Positions 1-7,375 are shown, counted from the stretch's first letter. The stretch: 11,178 nucleotides of DNA from JAWUVP01 sp034112285 (GCA_034112285.1 JAWUVP010000028.1:1-11178), one strand, 5' to 3'. Notes: generated from the letters alone by a model not told the origin. Translations and numbers: made by a program.

Positions 1-9
1 TATTGTTTT

Positions 10-135
10 CCTAGCCGCATCGTCCTTTCGACAAGCAACGACGGGCTGGGGGTCGTCATCGTCGCTGCAAGCACTGTCCCAAGGTGTACACCGCCATTGC
101 CGCGTCGCTACGTTCCTCGCAACGACGAGATGATA
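10..135. repeat. GC-rich dyad-rich intergenic segment, probable dispersed repeat
   Basis: This stretch is clearly richer in GC than the AT-rich DNA on either side and is full of inverted motifs. One dyad pairs GCAACGACG (35-43) with CGTCGCTGC (60-68), 8 of 9 bases, around a 16-nt loop. A second element runs 97-122, starting TTGC and ending GCAA; on the minus strand it reads TTGCGAGGAACG then TAGCGACGCGGCAA. From memory, that pattern resembles short intergenic repeats with a TTGCGAGGA...GCGACG...GGCAA core found in many copies in various bacteria. I see no open frame that resembles a protein. Only one copy is in the window, so its dispersed nature is an inference. Confidence 0.45.
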
Positions 136-211
136 GGTAAATTCATGATTTAAAACTTTTCTAATTGTATTTTGTACGTTTTTTGAAGCGCATACGCCTT
201 GAGTTCGGCTA

Positions 212-1120
212 CTAGGGTAACCAATTTCGCGCTGGCAAAAACTCGCTGTAAAGCGCCGCTTCGGGGCTGCCAGGTTCGGGTTGCCAGTTGTAATGCCAGC
301 TTACCTGCGGAGGTAAGGACATTAAAATTGATTCAATTCGGCCTCCAAATTGCAAACCAAACAGCGTGCCTCGGTCGTGAACCAAATTGAACTCAACATA
401 ACGTCCACGCCGATAATGTTGAAACGCTTGCTCGCGCTCACCAAAAGGCAGTTGATAACGCCGCTGAACAATAGGCAGGTATGCCTCAACAAGCGAATCG
501 CCGATAGCCTGCATAAAACTAAAGCAGGTCGAAAAATCCCAGCAATTTAAATCATCAAAAAACAAACCGCCCACGCCGCGAGCTTCTTGACGGTGGCTTA
601 TATAGAAATAGTCATCACACGCTTGCTTAAATTGCGGATAAATATCTTCACCAAATGGCGCGCACGCTTGCAACGCATTTTGGTGCCAATGCTCGCAATC
701 TTCTACAAAGCCGTAATAAGGTGTTAAATCATAACCGCCACCAAACCACCAAACCGGTTCTTCGCCGGGTTTTTCTGCCACAAAGCAGCGTACATTCATG
801 TGCGCAGTAGGAACATAGGGGTTGCATGGGTGAATCACTAACGACACACCCATAGCTTGAAAAGAACGGCCAGCCAGCTCCGGGCGTTTGGCGGTTGCCG
901 CGGGGGGAAGTGAATCACCCATAACATGAGAAAAGTTGACGCCTGCTTTTTCAAACACAGCGCCACTCTCAAGCACGCGCGTACAGCCACTGCCGCCATT
1001 GGCATGTTGCCATTCATCAATAATAAAGGTGTTTTCAGGCTCGAAGGTTTCGAGCGCTTGGCAAATTGATTGTTGCAAACCTAATAAGTAGGCTTTTACT
1101 TCTTCTAAAGATAACGACAT
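212..1120 (-). CDS. hemF: Oxygen-dependent coproporphyrinogen III oxidase
   Basis: Catalyses the O2-dependent oxidative decarboxylation of coproporphyrinogen III to protoporphyrinogen IX in haem synthesis; a soluble cytoplasmic homodimer in the family. The 302-residue product matches HemF over its full length (E. coli HemF is 299 residues). Visible motifs are PYVPTAHMNVR (residues 101-111, with the conserved His), the tryptophan/glycine-rich WWFGGGYDLTPYY (124-136), and the C-terminal block beginning YVEFNLVHDRGTLFGLQ (241 onward) followed by GGR.ESILMSLPP. The start is the ATG at 1118-1120, preceded by GGGGAA with a 7-nt spacer. A TTG five codons upstream is in frame, but it lies on the ribosome site itself. 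The gene stands alone, 134 nt downstream of the sugar kinase gene on the same strand, with its own candidate promoter. No oxygen-independent partner is in view. Confidence 0.97.
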   Translation of the reverse strand: MSLSLEEVKAYLLGLQQSICQALETFEPENTFIIDEWQHANGGSGCTRVLESGAVFEKAGVNFSHVMGDSLPPAATAKRPELAGRSFQAMGVSLVIHPCNPYVPTAHMNVRCFVAEKPGEEPVWWFGGGYDLTPYYGFVEDCEHWHQNALQACAPFGEDIYPQFKQACDDYFYISHRQEARGVGGLFFDDLNCWDFSTCFSFMQAIGDSLVEAYLPIVQRRYQLPFGEREQAFQHYRRGRYVEFNLVHDRGTLFGLQFGGRIESILMSLPPQVSWHYNWQPEPGSPEAALYSEFLPARNWLP

Positions 1121-1148
1121 AAAATTGTTCCCCAAAAAATGCTAATAA

Positions 1149-1199
1149 CTCGGTCACATCAATTAACCCGATAATGCCAAGCATTACCGAGAATGTAAA
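1149..1199 (-). promoter_or_regulatory. Candidate hemF promoter with nested inverted repeats
   Basis: On the minus strand a -35-like TTTACA (1194-1199) is separated by 17 bp from a -10-like CATTAT (1171-1176). Two inverted repeats overlap it: TAATGC/GCATTA with a 3-nt loop (1172-1186), covering the -10 and part of the spacer, and an outer CTCGGT/ACCGAG pair (1149-1154 with 1186-1191). The position suits either an operator or a structured leader. No T-run follows on either strand, so it is not an intrinsic terminator. The hexamers are only fair matches. Confidence 0.35.
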
Positions 1200-1254
1200 T
1201 CATGTATTCAAACGTTATTATCCAGGTAAATAGATTTTATTGCCGTGATCTCAA

Positions 1255-2250
1255 TCAATAATTATAGTTAACTTCACGCTCAGGCAGCTTATTTACATTA
1301 CCACTACCTGTGTCTAAATCAATATGTTGGCAAATATCAAACAAACCTGCCACCGTGGCCACATCACTTTTCACACTATCTGAACTCAAGCCAAACAAAT
1401 GTGCCGCAGCTTGATACATATCCATCAACCAAGGAGCGCCCACAAAGATCACTTTTGTCATTTCTGGATAAATGGTTTTTGCCTGCTTAATTTCACTGCC
1501 AATTAAAATGCCCGACAAATAACTAGGCAGCGCAGTTTGCACTATGTTTTCTAATAAGCTTTCATTATAAACACTGTAAAGATCTGCCAAGATAGCATCT
1601 GACTTTTGCACCAGCTTTAAGCCTTGAGCAAAAGCATCAAAATCCGTTATGTTACTTTCCATCATGCGGCTTAACACGCCATTGCGTGACAATAAATTAT
1701 AAAGCTCACCGGTCATAAACGTTTTAAGCTGGCAAATAGTTTGGTTGTGCACCTTCACCCATTTAGGGTGGCTGCCAGGGCAGCAAACATATTGCGTCTC
1801 TTCTTCGGGAAGCTGCTTCAGCGCGCCAAGAATTTGTACTTCTTCGCCGCGCATCTGATCCATGCTCACTCGGTTCTCGTGCCAAAGGCGCACACCCGGA
1901 ACAACGTGAATCTCACATTTAAAACGGTGGTTATGAATCTTTTCCACGAAGTCGGCTAAAAATTTACTATTGGTTGGGCCTTCGGCACATTCAACTTCTT
2001 GCCAGCCTTGGCGGGCACCAATTGTGCCCAACATGACTAACGGCGTGTCGGGGTATTTATTAAACCATTTACCCAATAAACGCTTAAGCGTGCCGGAAAA
2101 GTTTCCATCACAAATGCGCGACACACCTTGGTGTGCTTTGGTTCGCTGGCGAACATTACCTTCGGTATCGACAGCATAAGCACGAAAGTTACTTGAACCC
2201 CAGTCTACACCAATGAATTTAATATCTGAATTATTGCGTCTTTTATACAT
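1255..2250 (-). CDS. dgoK: 2-dehydro-3-deoxygalactonokinase (DgoK) family sugar kinase
   Basis: Members phosphorylate 2-keto-3-deoxy-D-galactonate (KDGal) with ATP in the De Ley-Doudoroff galactonate route. The 331-residue protein aligns throughout with the DGOK family: IGVDWGSSNFRAY (13-25, first phosphate-binding loop), GTIGARQGW (75-83), MRGEEVQILGAL (133-144), PGSHPKW (158-164), TFMTGELYNLL (177-187), LPSYLSGILIGSEI (241-254) and a C-terminal VAGLFDI (300-306). A polar tail of about 23 residues after that exceeds the E. coli form. It starts with an ATG 3 nt after the symporter stop codon and has no strong ribosome site of its own, so translation is probably coupled. No aldolase (DgoA), dehydratase or regulator lies nearby, so the exact substrate is open. 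The family assignment is firm; the KDGal specificity is inferred. Confidence 0.88.
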   Translation of the reverse strand: MYKRRNNSDIKFIGVDWGSSNFRAYAVDTEGNVRQRTKAHQGVSRICDGNFSGTLKRLLGKWFNKYPDTPLVMLGTIGARQGWQEVECAEGPTNSKFLADFVEKIHNHRFKCEIHVVPGVRLWHENRVSMDQMRGEEVQILGALKQLPEEETQYVCCPGSHPKWVKVHNQTICQLKTFMTGELYNLLSRNGVLSRMMESNITDFDAFAQGLKLVQKSDAILADLYSVYNESLLENIVQTALPSYLSGILIGSEIKQAKTIYPEMTKVIFVGAPWLMDMYQAAAHLFGLSSDSVKSDVATVAGLFDICQHIDLDTGSGNVNKLPEREVNYNY

Positions 2251-2253
2251 AAT

Positions 2254-3426
2254 TTACGTGTTTTTCCTGGCCCATGTTGCATAGGCCGCTAGTGCTAAAT
2301 ACGTTATGACTAATAAGCCAAACGAATATTGTAGGCCAAATTTATCGGCCAACATTCCTTGCAATTCAGGCACCACTGCCCCCCCAACAATTGCTGTGCA
2401 CAATATACCAGAAACTTGGCTCTTATAGTTACCTGTATTTGCCAATCCAAGCGTAAAAATAGTTGGGAACATGACTGAATTGAATAAACCTAAACTTAAA
2501 ATGGCCCACATTGCCAAATGGCCGTGGCCAAACATGCCAATCAAAACCAGCCCGGCATTAATTAAGGCGTAATTTCGTACCAAATTAGCAGGGTTTATAT
2601 AGCGTAAAATCCAGGCGCCAATAAAGCGGCCCACCAAGGCTCCGCCCCAAAAGAATGAAAGATAATGCGCCGCAACCACTTTTGGCAAATTACCAATGCT
2701 GGGCATATGTAAAAAATTAACCACCAATGAGCTGGCACTGACTTCTGTACCCACATAAAGAAAAATAGCGAACGCGCCCAACATAACGTGTGGGTTCTGC
2801 CACAACGAAAATTTAGCCTGCGTTTTTTGCGTGGCGTCTACTGTGGGTTGTTGTTGCTTTGGAAACTTAATGAAGCTAACCAAAATAATAAAGGCCACTA
2901 AAACAGCAATTATCCCTAAATAAGAACCCGCAATAGAGCCGCCAATAATGGCGCCGCCCAATATTAACGGCACCAAAGTGGTGCCCAGTGAATTTAACGC
3001 TTGGGCAAAGTTCAAACGGCTAGAGGCGTATTTGACTTTACCTAATAAAGTCACAAAGGGATTGGCCGCCACCTGCAGCACCACAATGCCAGCCGCTAAC
3101 ACAAATAGTCCTAATAAAAACAACGCATAAACACTAAAGCTAGCGGCCAAAATAAATAAACCACAACCCACTGCGCTAATACAAAGGCCGGTAATAATGC
3201 CCAGCTTATAACCAATGCGATAAATTAATTTCGACGCCGGCATTGAGGCCAAGGCGTAGGTCAAGAAAAAACAGAACTGCACCAGCATGACCTGCGTGTA
3301 GTTTAAATGAAATTGGGCTTTTAAATTAGGGACTAATAAATCATTCAGGCAGGTAAGCGCACCCCACATAAAAAAGACTAAGCTCATTAAGCCCATAATA
3401 AACTTCGTGTTTGGCACTGCCTTCAC
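2254..3426 (-). CDS. FucP/GluP-family sugar:H+ symporter (MFS, FHS family)
   Basis: Inner-membrane proton-coupled sugar importer. The 390-residue, very hydrophobic product fits about 12 membrane helices and carries the hallmarks of the fucose-galactose-glucose:H+ symporter family: CLNDLLVP in helix 1 (26-33), QVAANPFVTLLG (118-129) and SSRLNFAQALNSLGTT (135-150). E. coli FucP is somewhat longer (438). The start is a GTG (3424-3426) backed by a strong AGGGGGA ribosome site with about 8 nt spacing; no ATG nearby has this support. It lies directly upstream of the DgoK-family kinase, which suggests import followed by kinase-dependent catabolism of a sugar or its oxidised derivative. Family members transport fucose, glucose, galactose, N-acetylglucosamine or mannose, so the substrate cannot be read from sequence alone. 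Confidence 0.9.
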   Translation of the reverse strand: MKAVPNTKFIMGLMSLVFFMWGALTCLNDLLVPNLKAQFHLNYTQVMLVQFCFFLTYALASMPASKLIYRIGYKLGIITGLCISAVGCGLFILAASFSVYALFLLGLFVLAAGIVVLQVAANPFVTLLGKVKYASSRLNFAQALNSLGTTLVPLILGGAIIGGSIAGSYLGIIAVLVAFIILVSFIKFPKQQQPTVDATQKTQAKFSLWQNPHVMLGAFAIFLYVGTEVSASSLVVNFLHMPSIGNLPKVVAAHYLSFFWGGALVGRFIGAWILRYINPANLVRNYALINAGLVLIGMFGHGHLAMWAILSLGLFNSVMFPTIFTLGLANTGNYKSQVSGILCTAIVGGAVVPELQGMLADKFGLQYSFGLLVITYLALAAYATWARKNT

Positions 3427-3486
3427 TAATAGTATCCCCCTCTAGATATATGGGGTAATCCTAGCGGTAAATATCCCGGCAGGCAA

Positions 3487-3515
3487 ATTTTATGCAGACG
3501 TGGTTGATTTTTGAA
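3487..3515 (-). promoter_or_regulatory. Candidate promoter for the symporter-kinase unit
   Basis: On the minus strand TTCAAA (3510-3515) and TAAAAT (3487-3492) are separated by 17 bp, about 60 nt upstream of the GTG start. A perfect TATAAT also occurs on the minus strand at 3541-3546 but lacks a convincing -35. The 155-nt divergent region (3427-3581) must also hold the promoter of the thioesterase-pyrD unit; I could not find a good hexamer pair for that side. Confidence 0.35.
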
Positions 3516-3581
3516 CATAGTACACTTTGCAGGGCACACCATTATAAGGTAAAGTGAACCAAGTTTTTTTATTGAGCCATC

Positions 3582-4109
3582 ATGAATCTTTACTTTCGCC
3601 TGCTCTGGGTACTGCTTAAAGCGAATTTTTCCCCCGCCATTGCTGTTAACGCCAAATCGAGCCTTACCTTTAGAGTGTGGCCCACCGATTGCGATATTAA
3701 TTTTCACTTAACCAATGCCCGTTATTTTAGCTTTATGGATTTAGGCCGCATGTTCTATGTTGGCCAAATAAAACTGCTGGGTAAATTACTAAAACGCAGA
3801 TGGATGCCGGTGGTGGGAAGCTGTGAAATCACTTTTATTCGCCCCATAAAGCCTTGGCAAAAAATCAATTTGACCACCGAGCTAATTACTTGGGATGAAA
3901 AATATCAATATTTTTATCAACGCTTTACCTGGAAAGGCAAGACCTATGCCACCGCCTTAGTCAAAACTGCCGCCTATGCCAATCGGCAAGCCGTACCTAG
4001 CGAGAAAATTATAGCTTTAACCGGCACGCCAATGAGCGCGCCACTGATGCCAGAATCTATTAAGCTGTTTCGTGAATTAACCCAGCTCAAGCGCAAAATT
4101 CATGGCTAA
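3582..4109 (+). CDS. Acyl-CoA thioesterase-like protein (4HBT_2 / THEM6-type hotdog fold)
   Basis: The 175-residue product has a single hotdog domain. The family signature is RVWPTDCDINFHLTNARY (31-48), with the Asp at 36 or 38 in the position used by 4-hydroxybenzoyl-CoA-type thioesterases, followed by a long helix and a strand containing FIRPI (85-89). Family members hydrolyse acyl-CoA thioesters, but most of this subgroup is uncharacterised. A hydrophobic N-terminal stretch (4-14) could be a short membrane contact. The ATG has only a weak ribosome site (TGAG, 7 nt upstream). Its last 8 nt overlap the annotated pyrD ATG, so the two are probably cotranscribed. The fold assignment is good; the substrate is unknown. 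Confidence 0.85.
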   Translation: MNLYFRLLWVLLKANFSPAIAVNAKSSLTFRVWPTDCDINFHLTNARYFSFMDLGRMFYVGQIKLLGKLLKRRWMPVVGSCEITFIRPIKPWQKINLTTELITWDEKYQYFYQRFTWKGKTYATALVKTAAYANRQAVPSEKIIALTGTPMSAPLMPESIKLFRELTQLKRKIHG

Positions 4110-5142
4110 AAATATTAAACCCTTTTTTGGAGAGCTCATTTTGCTTTATAAACTATTACGCCCCGCTTTATTTTTACTACCGCCAGAGCTGGCGCACAAG
4201 CTTTGCCTTAACGCATTACAACTTGCTTACAAACTGGGTATCACTAAACTGTTGGCAGCAAAACCTGCTGCCAAACCTTATGAATGCTTTGGCATTCATT
4301 TCACTCACCGTGCCGGCATTGCAGCAGGCTTAGATAAAAATGGTGATTACATTGATGCGCTAGCCAGCTTAGGCGTAGGCTTTATTGAAGTAGGCGGGGT
4401 AACGCCGCAGCCACAAGCGGGAAACCCCAAGCCTAGATTATTTCGCCTAACTCAAGATCGCGCCATTATTAACTGCATGGGCCTCAATAACAAAGGGCTA
4501 GATTATTTAGTGGCTAAACTAAAACAACGCAAAACATCTTGTCCCGTAGGTGTGAATCTTGCCAAAGGTCATGCCACGGCCAATGAAAATGCAGCTGAAG
4601 ATTATTTGCTGGGCTTAGAAAAAATTTATCTAGTGGCCGATTTTGTAGTCATTAATATTTCATGCCCCAATAGCAGCAACATTGAAGCCTTGCAAAATGA
4701 AACCCTGGTTAGCGCTTTACTCTCTAGCTTATTGGCGCGGCGCAACGCCTTACAAAACCAACACAATAAACCACTGCCTTTGCTGGTGAAAATTTCCCCC
4801 GATTTAACGGCCGAGCAATTAGCCGGTTTGTTAACTGTTTTTGACACCTTAAAAATAGATGGCATCATTGCCGCCAACACGACCACTACCCGCACCGGCT
4901 TAACGAACACATTATTGGCCAAACAAAAAGGTGGGCTAAGTGGTGCGCCCTTAACTGAAGCGGGCTTAGCTAGCTTAAAGCAAATAAAGCAACAATTGCC
5001 TAACATGCCGGTTATTTCAGTAGGGGGGATCATGAGTTCAAAGCAGGCGCAAGCGCGCTTGGCATTGGGCGCTGATTTAATTGAAGTGTATACCGGATTG
5101 ATTTATGAGGGCTTTGGTTTAATTAAAGGTATGCACCTGTAA
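4102..5142 (+). CDS. pyrD: Dihydroorotate dehydrogenase (quinone), class 2
   Basis: Oxidises dihydroorotate to orotate in pyrimidine synthesis, passing electrons through FMN to the quinone pool at the inner membrane. The N-terminal helical segment before the barrel (about 14-50) and overall similarity to E. coli PyrD (336 residues) place it in class 2. FMN and substrate motifs: AAGLDKNG (74-81), N124 in NCMGLNN, N152 in GVNLAKG, K230, N259-T260 and GGLSG (277-281). The NxSxPN motif reads NISCPN (185-190), so Cys188 occupies the position of the class 2 catalytic Ser (Ser175 in E. coli). The ATG at 4102 overlaps the upstream gene by 8 nt and has a poor ribosome site. The TTG at 4141 has GGAG 8 nt upstream and would give 333 residues, matching the family N-terminus better. 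The function is secure; the start is uncertain. Confidence 0.95.
   Translation: MAKNIKPFFGELILLYKLLRPALFLLPPELAHKLCLNALQLAYKLGITKLLAAKPAAKPYECFGIHFTHRAGIAAGLDKNGDYIDALASLGVGFIEVGGVTPQPQAGNPKPRLFRLTQDRAIINCMGLNNKGLDYLVAKLKQRKTSCPVGVNLAKGHATANENAAEDYLLGLEKIYLVADFVVINISCPNSSNIEALQNETLVSALLSSLLARRNALQNQHNKPLPLLVKISPDLTAEQLAGLLTVFDTLKIDGIIAANTTTTRTGLTNTLLAKQKGGLSGAPLTEAGLASLKQIKQQLPNMPVISVGGIMSSKQAQARLALGADLIEVYTGLIYEGFGLIKGMHL
4129..4143 (+). promoter_or_regulatory. Ribosome binding site and alternative TTG start for pyrD
   Basis: GGAG at 4129-4132 sits 8 nt before an in-frame TTG (4141-4143). The encoded N-terminus would begin just before the LYKLLRPALF segment, which lines up with the beginning of E. 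coli PyrD. The upstream ATG at 4102 has no comparable purine-rich site. I kept the longer frame as the gene call because it is the more conservative annotation. Confidence 0.5.
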
Positions 5143-5183
5143 ACTTTATTGCCGCTGTTGAAGCTGATACCAATAATTTTTTG

Positions 5184-5741
5184 CTAGCGTACTTTTTCAC
5201 CCGTCACCGCATTATAAATAGGTGTGGCGTGGCCCACATTGCCAACAGGAGCCTCTAAGATATAATCAATTTGCTCGGCTAGCTCATTATTTATTTGCAC
5301 GGCTGAAGTTAAAGCAGGTTGTGAGGCTAGGTTCAAGCTGGTAGAAACTAACGGTCCACATTGTTCGCATAATTCTCGCACCAGTTTAAAAGCACTAATG
5401 CGTAATGCGATGGAGCTGTATTTACCGGTGATCCAACTCGGCGCCCATTCGCTGGCAGGAAATAACCAGGTTGTTGGTCCAGGCCATGTTTTTGAAACGG
5501 CATCCCAATGGCTTTCTTCAAGCGGCACGGTAAATATTTTAACCTGTTGCCAGTTCGCAGCCACAACAATCAACCCCTTATCGGCTTCGCGCTGCTTAAG
5601 CTCAATAATTCGTTTCACGGCAGTATAATTTGTAGGGTCGCAGCCCAAACCATAAACACCTTCGGTTGGGTATGCGATTACGCCACCACCGGCGACCACT
5701 GCCGCGGCATGCTCAATTTTCTGCTCTAGTGTCATGCTCAT
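5184..5741 (-). CDS. tsaC: L-threonylcarbamoyladenylate synthase (short, TsaC type)
   Basis: Makes threonylcarbamoyl-AMP from threonine, bicarbonate and ATP, the first step of the universal t6A37 tRNA modification. The 185-residue protein is a single YrdC domain without the C-terminal Sua5 domain, like E. coli TsaC (190). Motifs: VIAYPTEGVYGLGCDP (21-36), the basic KQREADKGL (49-57), SIALRIS (110-116) and the STSxN loop (133-137), which here reads STSLN where Ala is commoner before Asn. The ATG lies 1 nt past the purE stop, with a GGA 8 nt upstream inside the purE end, so it is the last gene of a purK-purE-tsaC unit. A second Met two codons in is a possible alternative start. It converges on pyrD with a 41-nt gap in which I see no clear terminator. 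Confidence 0.95.
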   Translation of the reverse strand: MSMTLEQKIEHAAAVVAGGGVIAYPTEGVYGLGCDPTNYTAVKRIIELKQREADKGLIVVAANWQQVKIFTVPLEESHWDAVSKTWPGPTTWLFPASEWAPSWITGKYSSIALRISAFKLVRELCEQCGPLVSTSLNLASQPALTSAVQINNELAEQIDYILEAPVGNVGHATPIYNAVTGEKVR

Positions 5742-5742
5742 T

Positions 5743-6231
5743 TTATTTTTCCGGCTCTAAAACAGATTGCGCTAGCACGCTATCACGCTGCGCTTCGCGC
5801 CAAATTGTGAGGCGCTGTTGCAATGTTTTATCTGCAATGCCTAAAATACGCGCGGCCATTAATCCGGCATTTTTAGCGCCATTAATCGCCATGGTTGCAA
5901 CTGGCACGCCACCGGGCATTTGCACAATAGAATACAAAGAATCTATGCCGCGCATAGTTTTAGATTCTACCGGCACCCCAATCACCGGCAAGTCAGTCAG
6001 CGATGCCACCATACCCGGCAAATGCGCGGCGCCACCGGCACCGGCAATGATTACTTTAATACCCTTGCTTGCCGCATTTTTTGCGAACGCCACCATCTTT
6101 TCAGGTGTGCGGTGCGCGGAAACAATATCCACTTCATGGCTGATTTGTAAAGCTATTAAAATATCAATACTGGCTTGCATCACCGGCATGTCTGAAACAG
6201 AACCCATGATAATTGCGACATCGTTGGCCAT
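5743..6231 (-). CDS. purE: N5-carboxyaminoimidazole ribonucleotide mutase, class I PurE
   Basis: Converts N5-CAIR to 4-carboxy-AIR in purine synthesis; the family forms octamers. The 162-residue product has the phosphate-binding MGSVSD (9-14; MGSKSD is more usual), SAHRTP (38-43, with the catalytic-loop His40), AGAGGAAHLPGM (63-74) and SLYSIVQMP (98-106). The presence of PurK immediately upstream supports the class I, bicarbonate-using route rather than direct AIR carboxylation. The ATG has AAGGA 6 nt upstream. It is separated from the purK stop by 19 nt and from the tsaC start by 1 nt. Confidence 0.97.
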   Translation of the reverse strand: MANDVAIIMGSVSDMPVMQASIDILIALQISHEVDIVSAHRTPEKMVAFAKNAASKGIKVIIAGAGGAAHLPGMVASLTDLPVIGVPVESKTMRGIDSLYSIVQMPGGVPVATMAINGAKNAGLMAARILGIADKTLQQRLTIWREAQRDSVLAQSVLEPEK

Positions 6232-6250
6232 GTTTAGTCCTTAAGTAATA

Positions 6251-7375
6251 TTAAATTTTCAATAATTTTTTTGCTTGCAAGGCATTCGCTTGCGCAGTCG
6301 CAAGGTCGCTTGCCACCACAGTAATATGCCCCATCTTTCGCTCTAGTTTGGTTTGTGCCTTACCATAAAAATGTACGCTAACCCCATCAATAGCTAAGGC
6401 TGCATCTAGACCTTCTATATTAGCGTCTCCGGCGCGCTCACCTAAAATGTTCATCATCACTGCGGCGGGCACTTTTAAACTGGGGTCGCCTAAAGGCAAA
6501 CCCGTAACAGCTCGCACATGCTGCTCGAACTGAGACGTAACATTAGCCTCAAGCGTATGATGCCCTGAATTATGTACGCGTGGGGCAACCTCGTTAACAA
6601 TAATTTCACCCTGCGCGCTTAAAAACATTTCCACCGCAAACACGCCGGCACCTTCTAAGTGCGACACTAATTGCTCGGCAAATTGAGTGGCTTGCTCGCT
6701 TTGCTCTACACTGATCGGGGCAGGGCACAGCACGGTGTGACAAATATTATTTTCATGAATCGTTTCCACCACCGGATAACTGCGAATGTTATTTTGACTA
6801 TCACGCGCCACAATCACGGCCAGCTCTTTAACAAACGGTACAAACTGCTCAACATATAAATTATTGGCGCCTAGTTTAGCCATTGCGTCATCAATATCCG
6901 CTGCGCTACGCACCAAGGCATTACCACGGCCATCGTAGGCATCAAAACGGGCCTTTAATAAAAAAGGATAACCGATTTTATCGGCAGCTCGCACAATCTC
7001 ATTTTTGGAGTCAACTTTGTAAGATTGCGCACAGGGGATAGCATGTTGTTGATAGAAAATTTTTTGCGCAAATTTATCTTTAATCAAAGCCAGCATTTGC
7101 GGCTGTGGGTTCAAGTTTTTGCCATCTTGTTGCAAGCTCAACAAAGCCTGTGCATTAGCCGATTCAATTTCAAAGGTTAAAAAATCTTGCTGGCTCGCAA
7201 ACTGCTTAATCGCAGCCGCATCTTTAAAGCTGCCTAAGGTTTGCAAGGCGCAAACGCTAGCAGGGCAGTTGGGCGTGGGATCTAATACGCTGACTTTAAA
7301 ACCCAGCGGAATAGCGGCCAACGCGAGCATGCGCCCTAACTGCCCTCCGCCTATAATGCCTAATGTCTGTTCCAT
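6251..7375 (-). CDS. purK: N5-carboxyaminoimidazole ribonucleotide synthase (ATP-grasp)
   Basis: Makes N5-CAIR from AIR, bicarbonate and ATP, feeding PurE. The 374-residue ATP-grasp protein shows GIIGGGQLGRM (6-16) at the N-terminal Rossmann-like domain, KARFDAYDGRGN (141-152) in the ATP lid, YVEQFVPFVKELAVIVAR (174-191) and the metal/ATP site NEVAPRVHNSGHHT (261-274). E. coli PurK is 355 residues, so this is of normal length. It is the first gene of the purK-purE-tsaC unit and has an extended -10 promoter close upstream. The ATG lacks a clear Shine-Dalgarno sequence, and the leader is probably only about 20-25 nt. Confidence 0.97.
   Translation of the reverse strand: MEQTLGIIGGGQLGRMLALAAIPLGFKVSVLDPTPNCPASVCALQTLGSFKDAAAIKQFASQQDFLTFEIESANAQALLSLQQDGKNLNPQPQMLALIKDKFAQKIFYQQHAIPCAQSYKVDSKNEIVRAADKIGYPFLLKARFDAYDGRGNALVRSAADIDDAMAKLGANNLYVEQFVPFVKELAVIVARDSQNNIRSYPVVETIHENNICHTVLCPAPISVEQSEQATQFAEQLVSHLEGAGVFAVEMFLSAQGEIIVNEVAPRVHNSGHHTLEANVTSQFEQHVRAVTGLPLGDPSLKVPAAVMMNILGERAGDANIEGLDAALAIDGVSVHFYGKAQTKLERKMGHITVVASDLATAQANALQAKKLLKI

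Noticed and set aside
1133..1135. TTG at 1135 as the start of hemF
   Set aside because: It overlaps the GGGGAA ribosome site that serves the ATG five codons downstream, and the family N-terminus fits the ATG.
3426..3707. 93-codon frame on the minus strand between the symporter and thioesterase starts
   Set aside because: It overlaps the well-supported thioesterase N-terminus on the other strand, has no family resemblance and no ribosome site; a shadow frame.
4626..5033. 135-codon minus-strand frame inside pyrD
   Set aside because: Antisense shadow of conserved pyrD codons.
5143..5183. Bidirectional terminator between pyrD and tsaC
   Set aside because: Only a very short imperfect stem is visible, with no proper GC-rich arm before the T-run.
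5666..6244. 192-codon plus-strand frame opposite purE and tsaC
   Set aside because: It is antisense to two clear genes, Cys/Ser/Ala-rich from reversed coding DNA, with no domain and no ribosome site.
6271..6283. The 13-mer TTGCTTGCAAGGC is shared between the end of purK and the tail hairpin of MFS copy 2 (9992-10004)
   Set aside because: One or two exact 13-mer matches are expected by chance in 11 kb, and flanking bases do not match.
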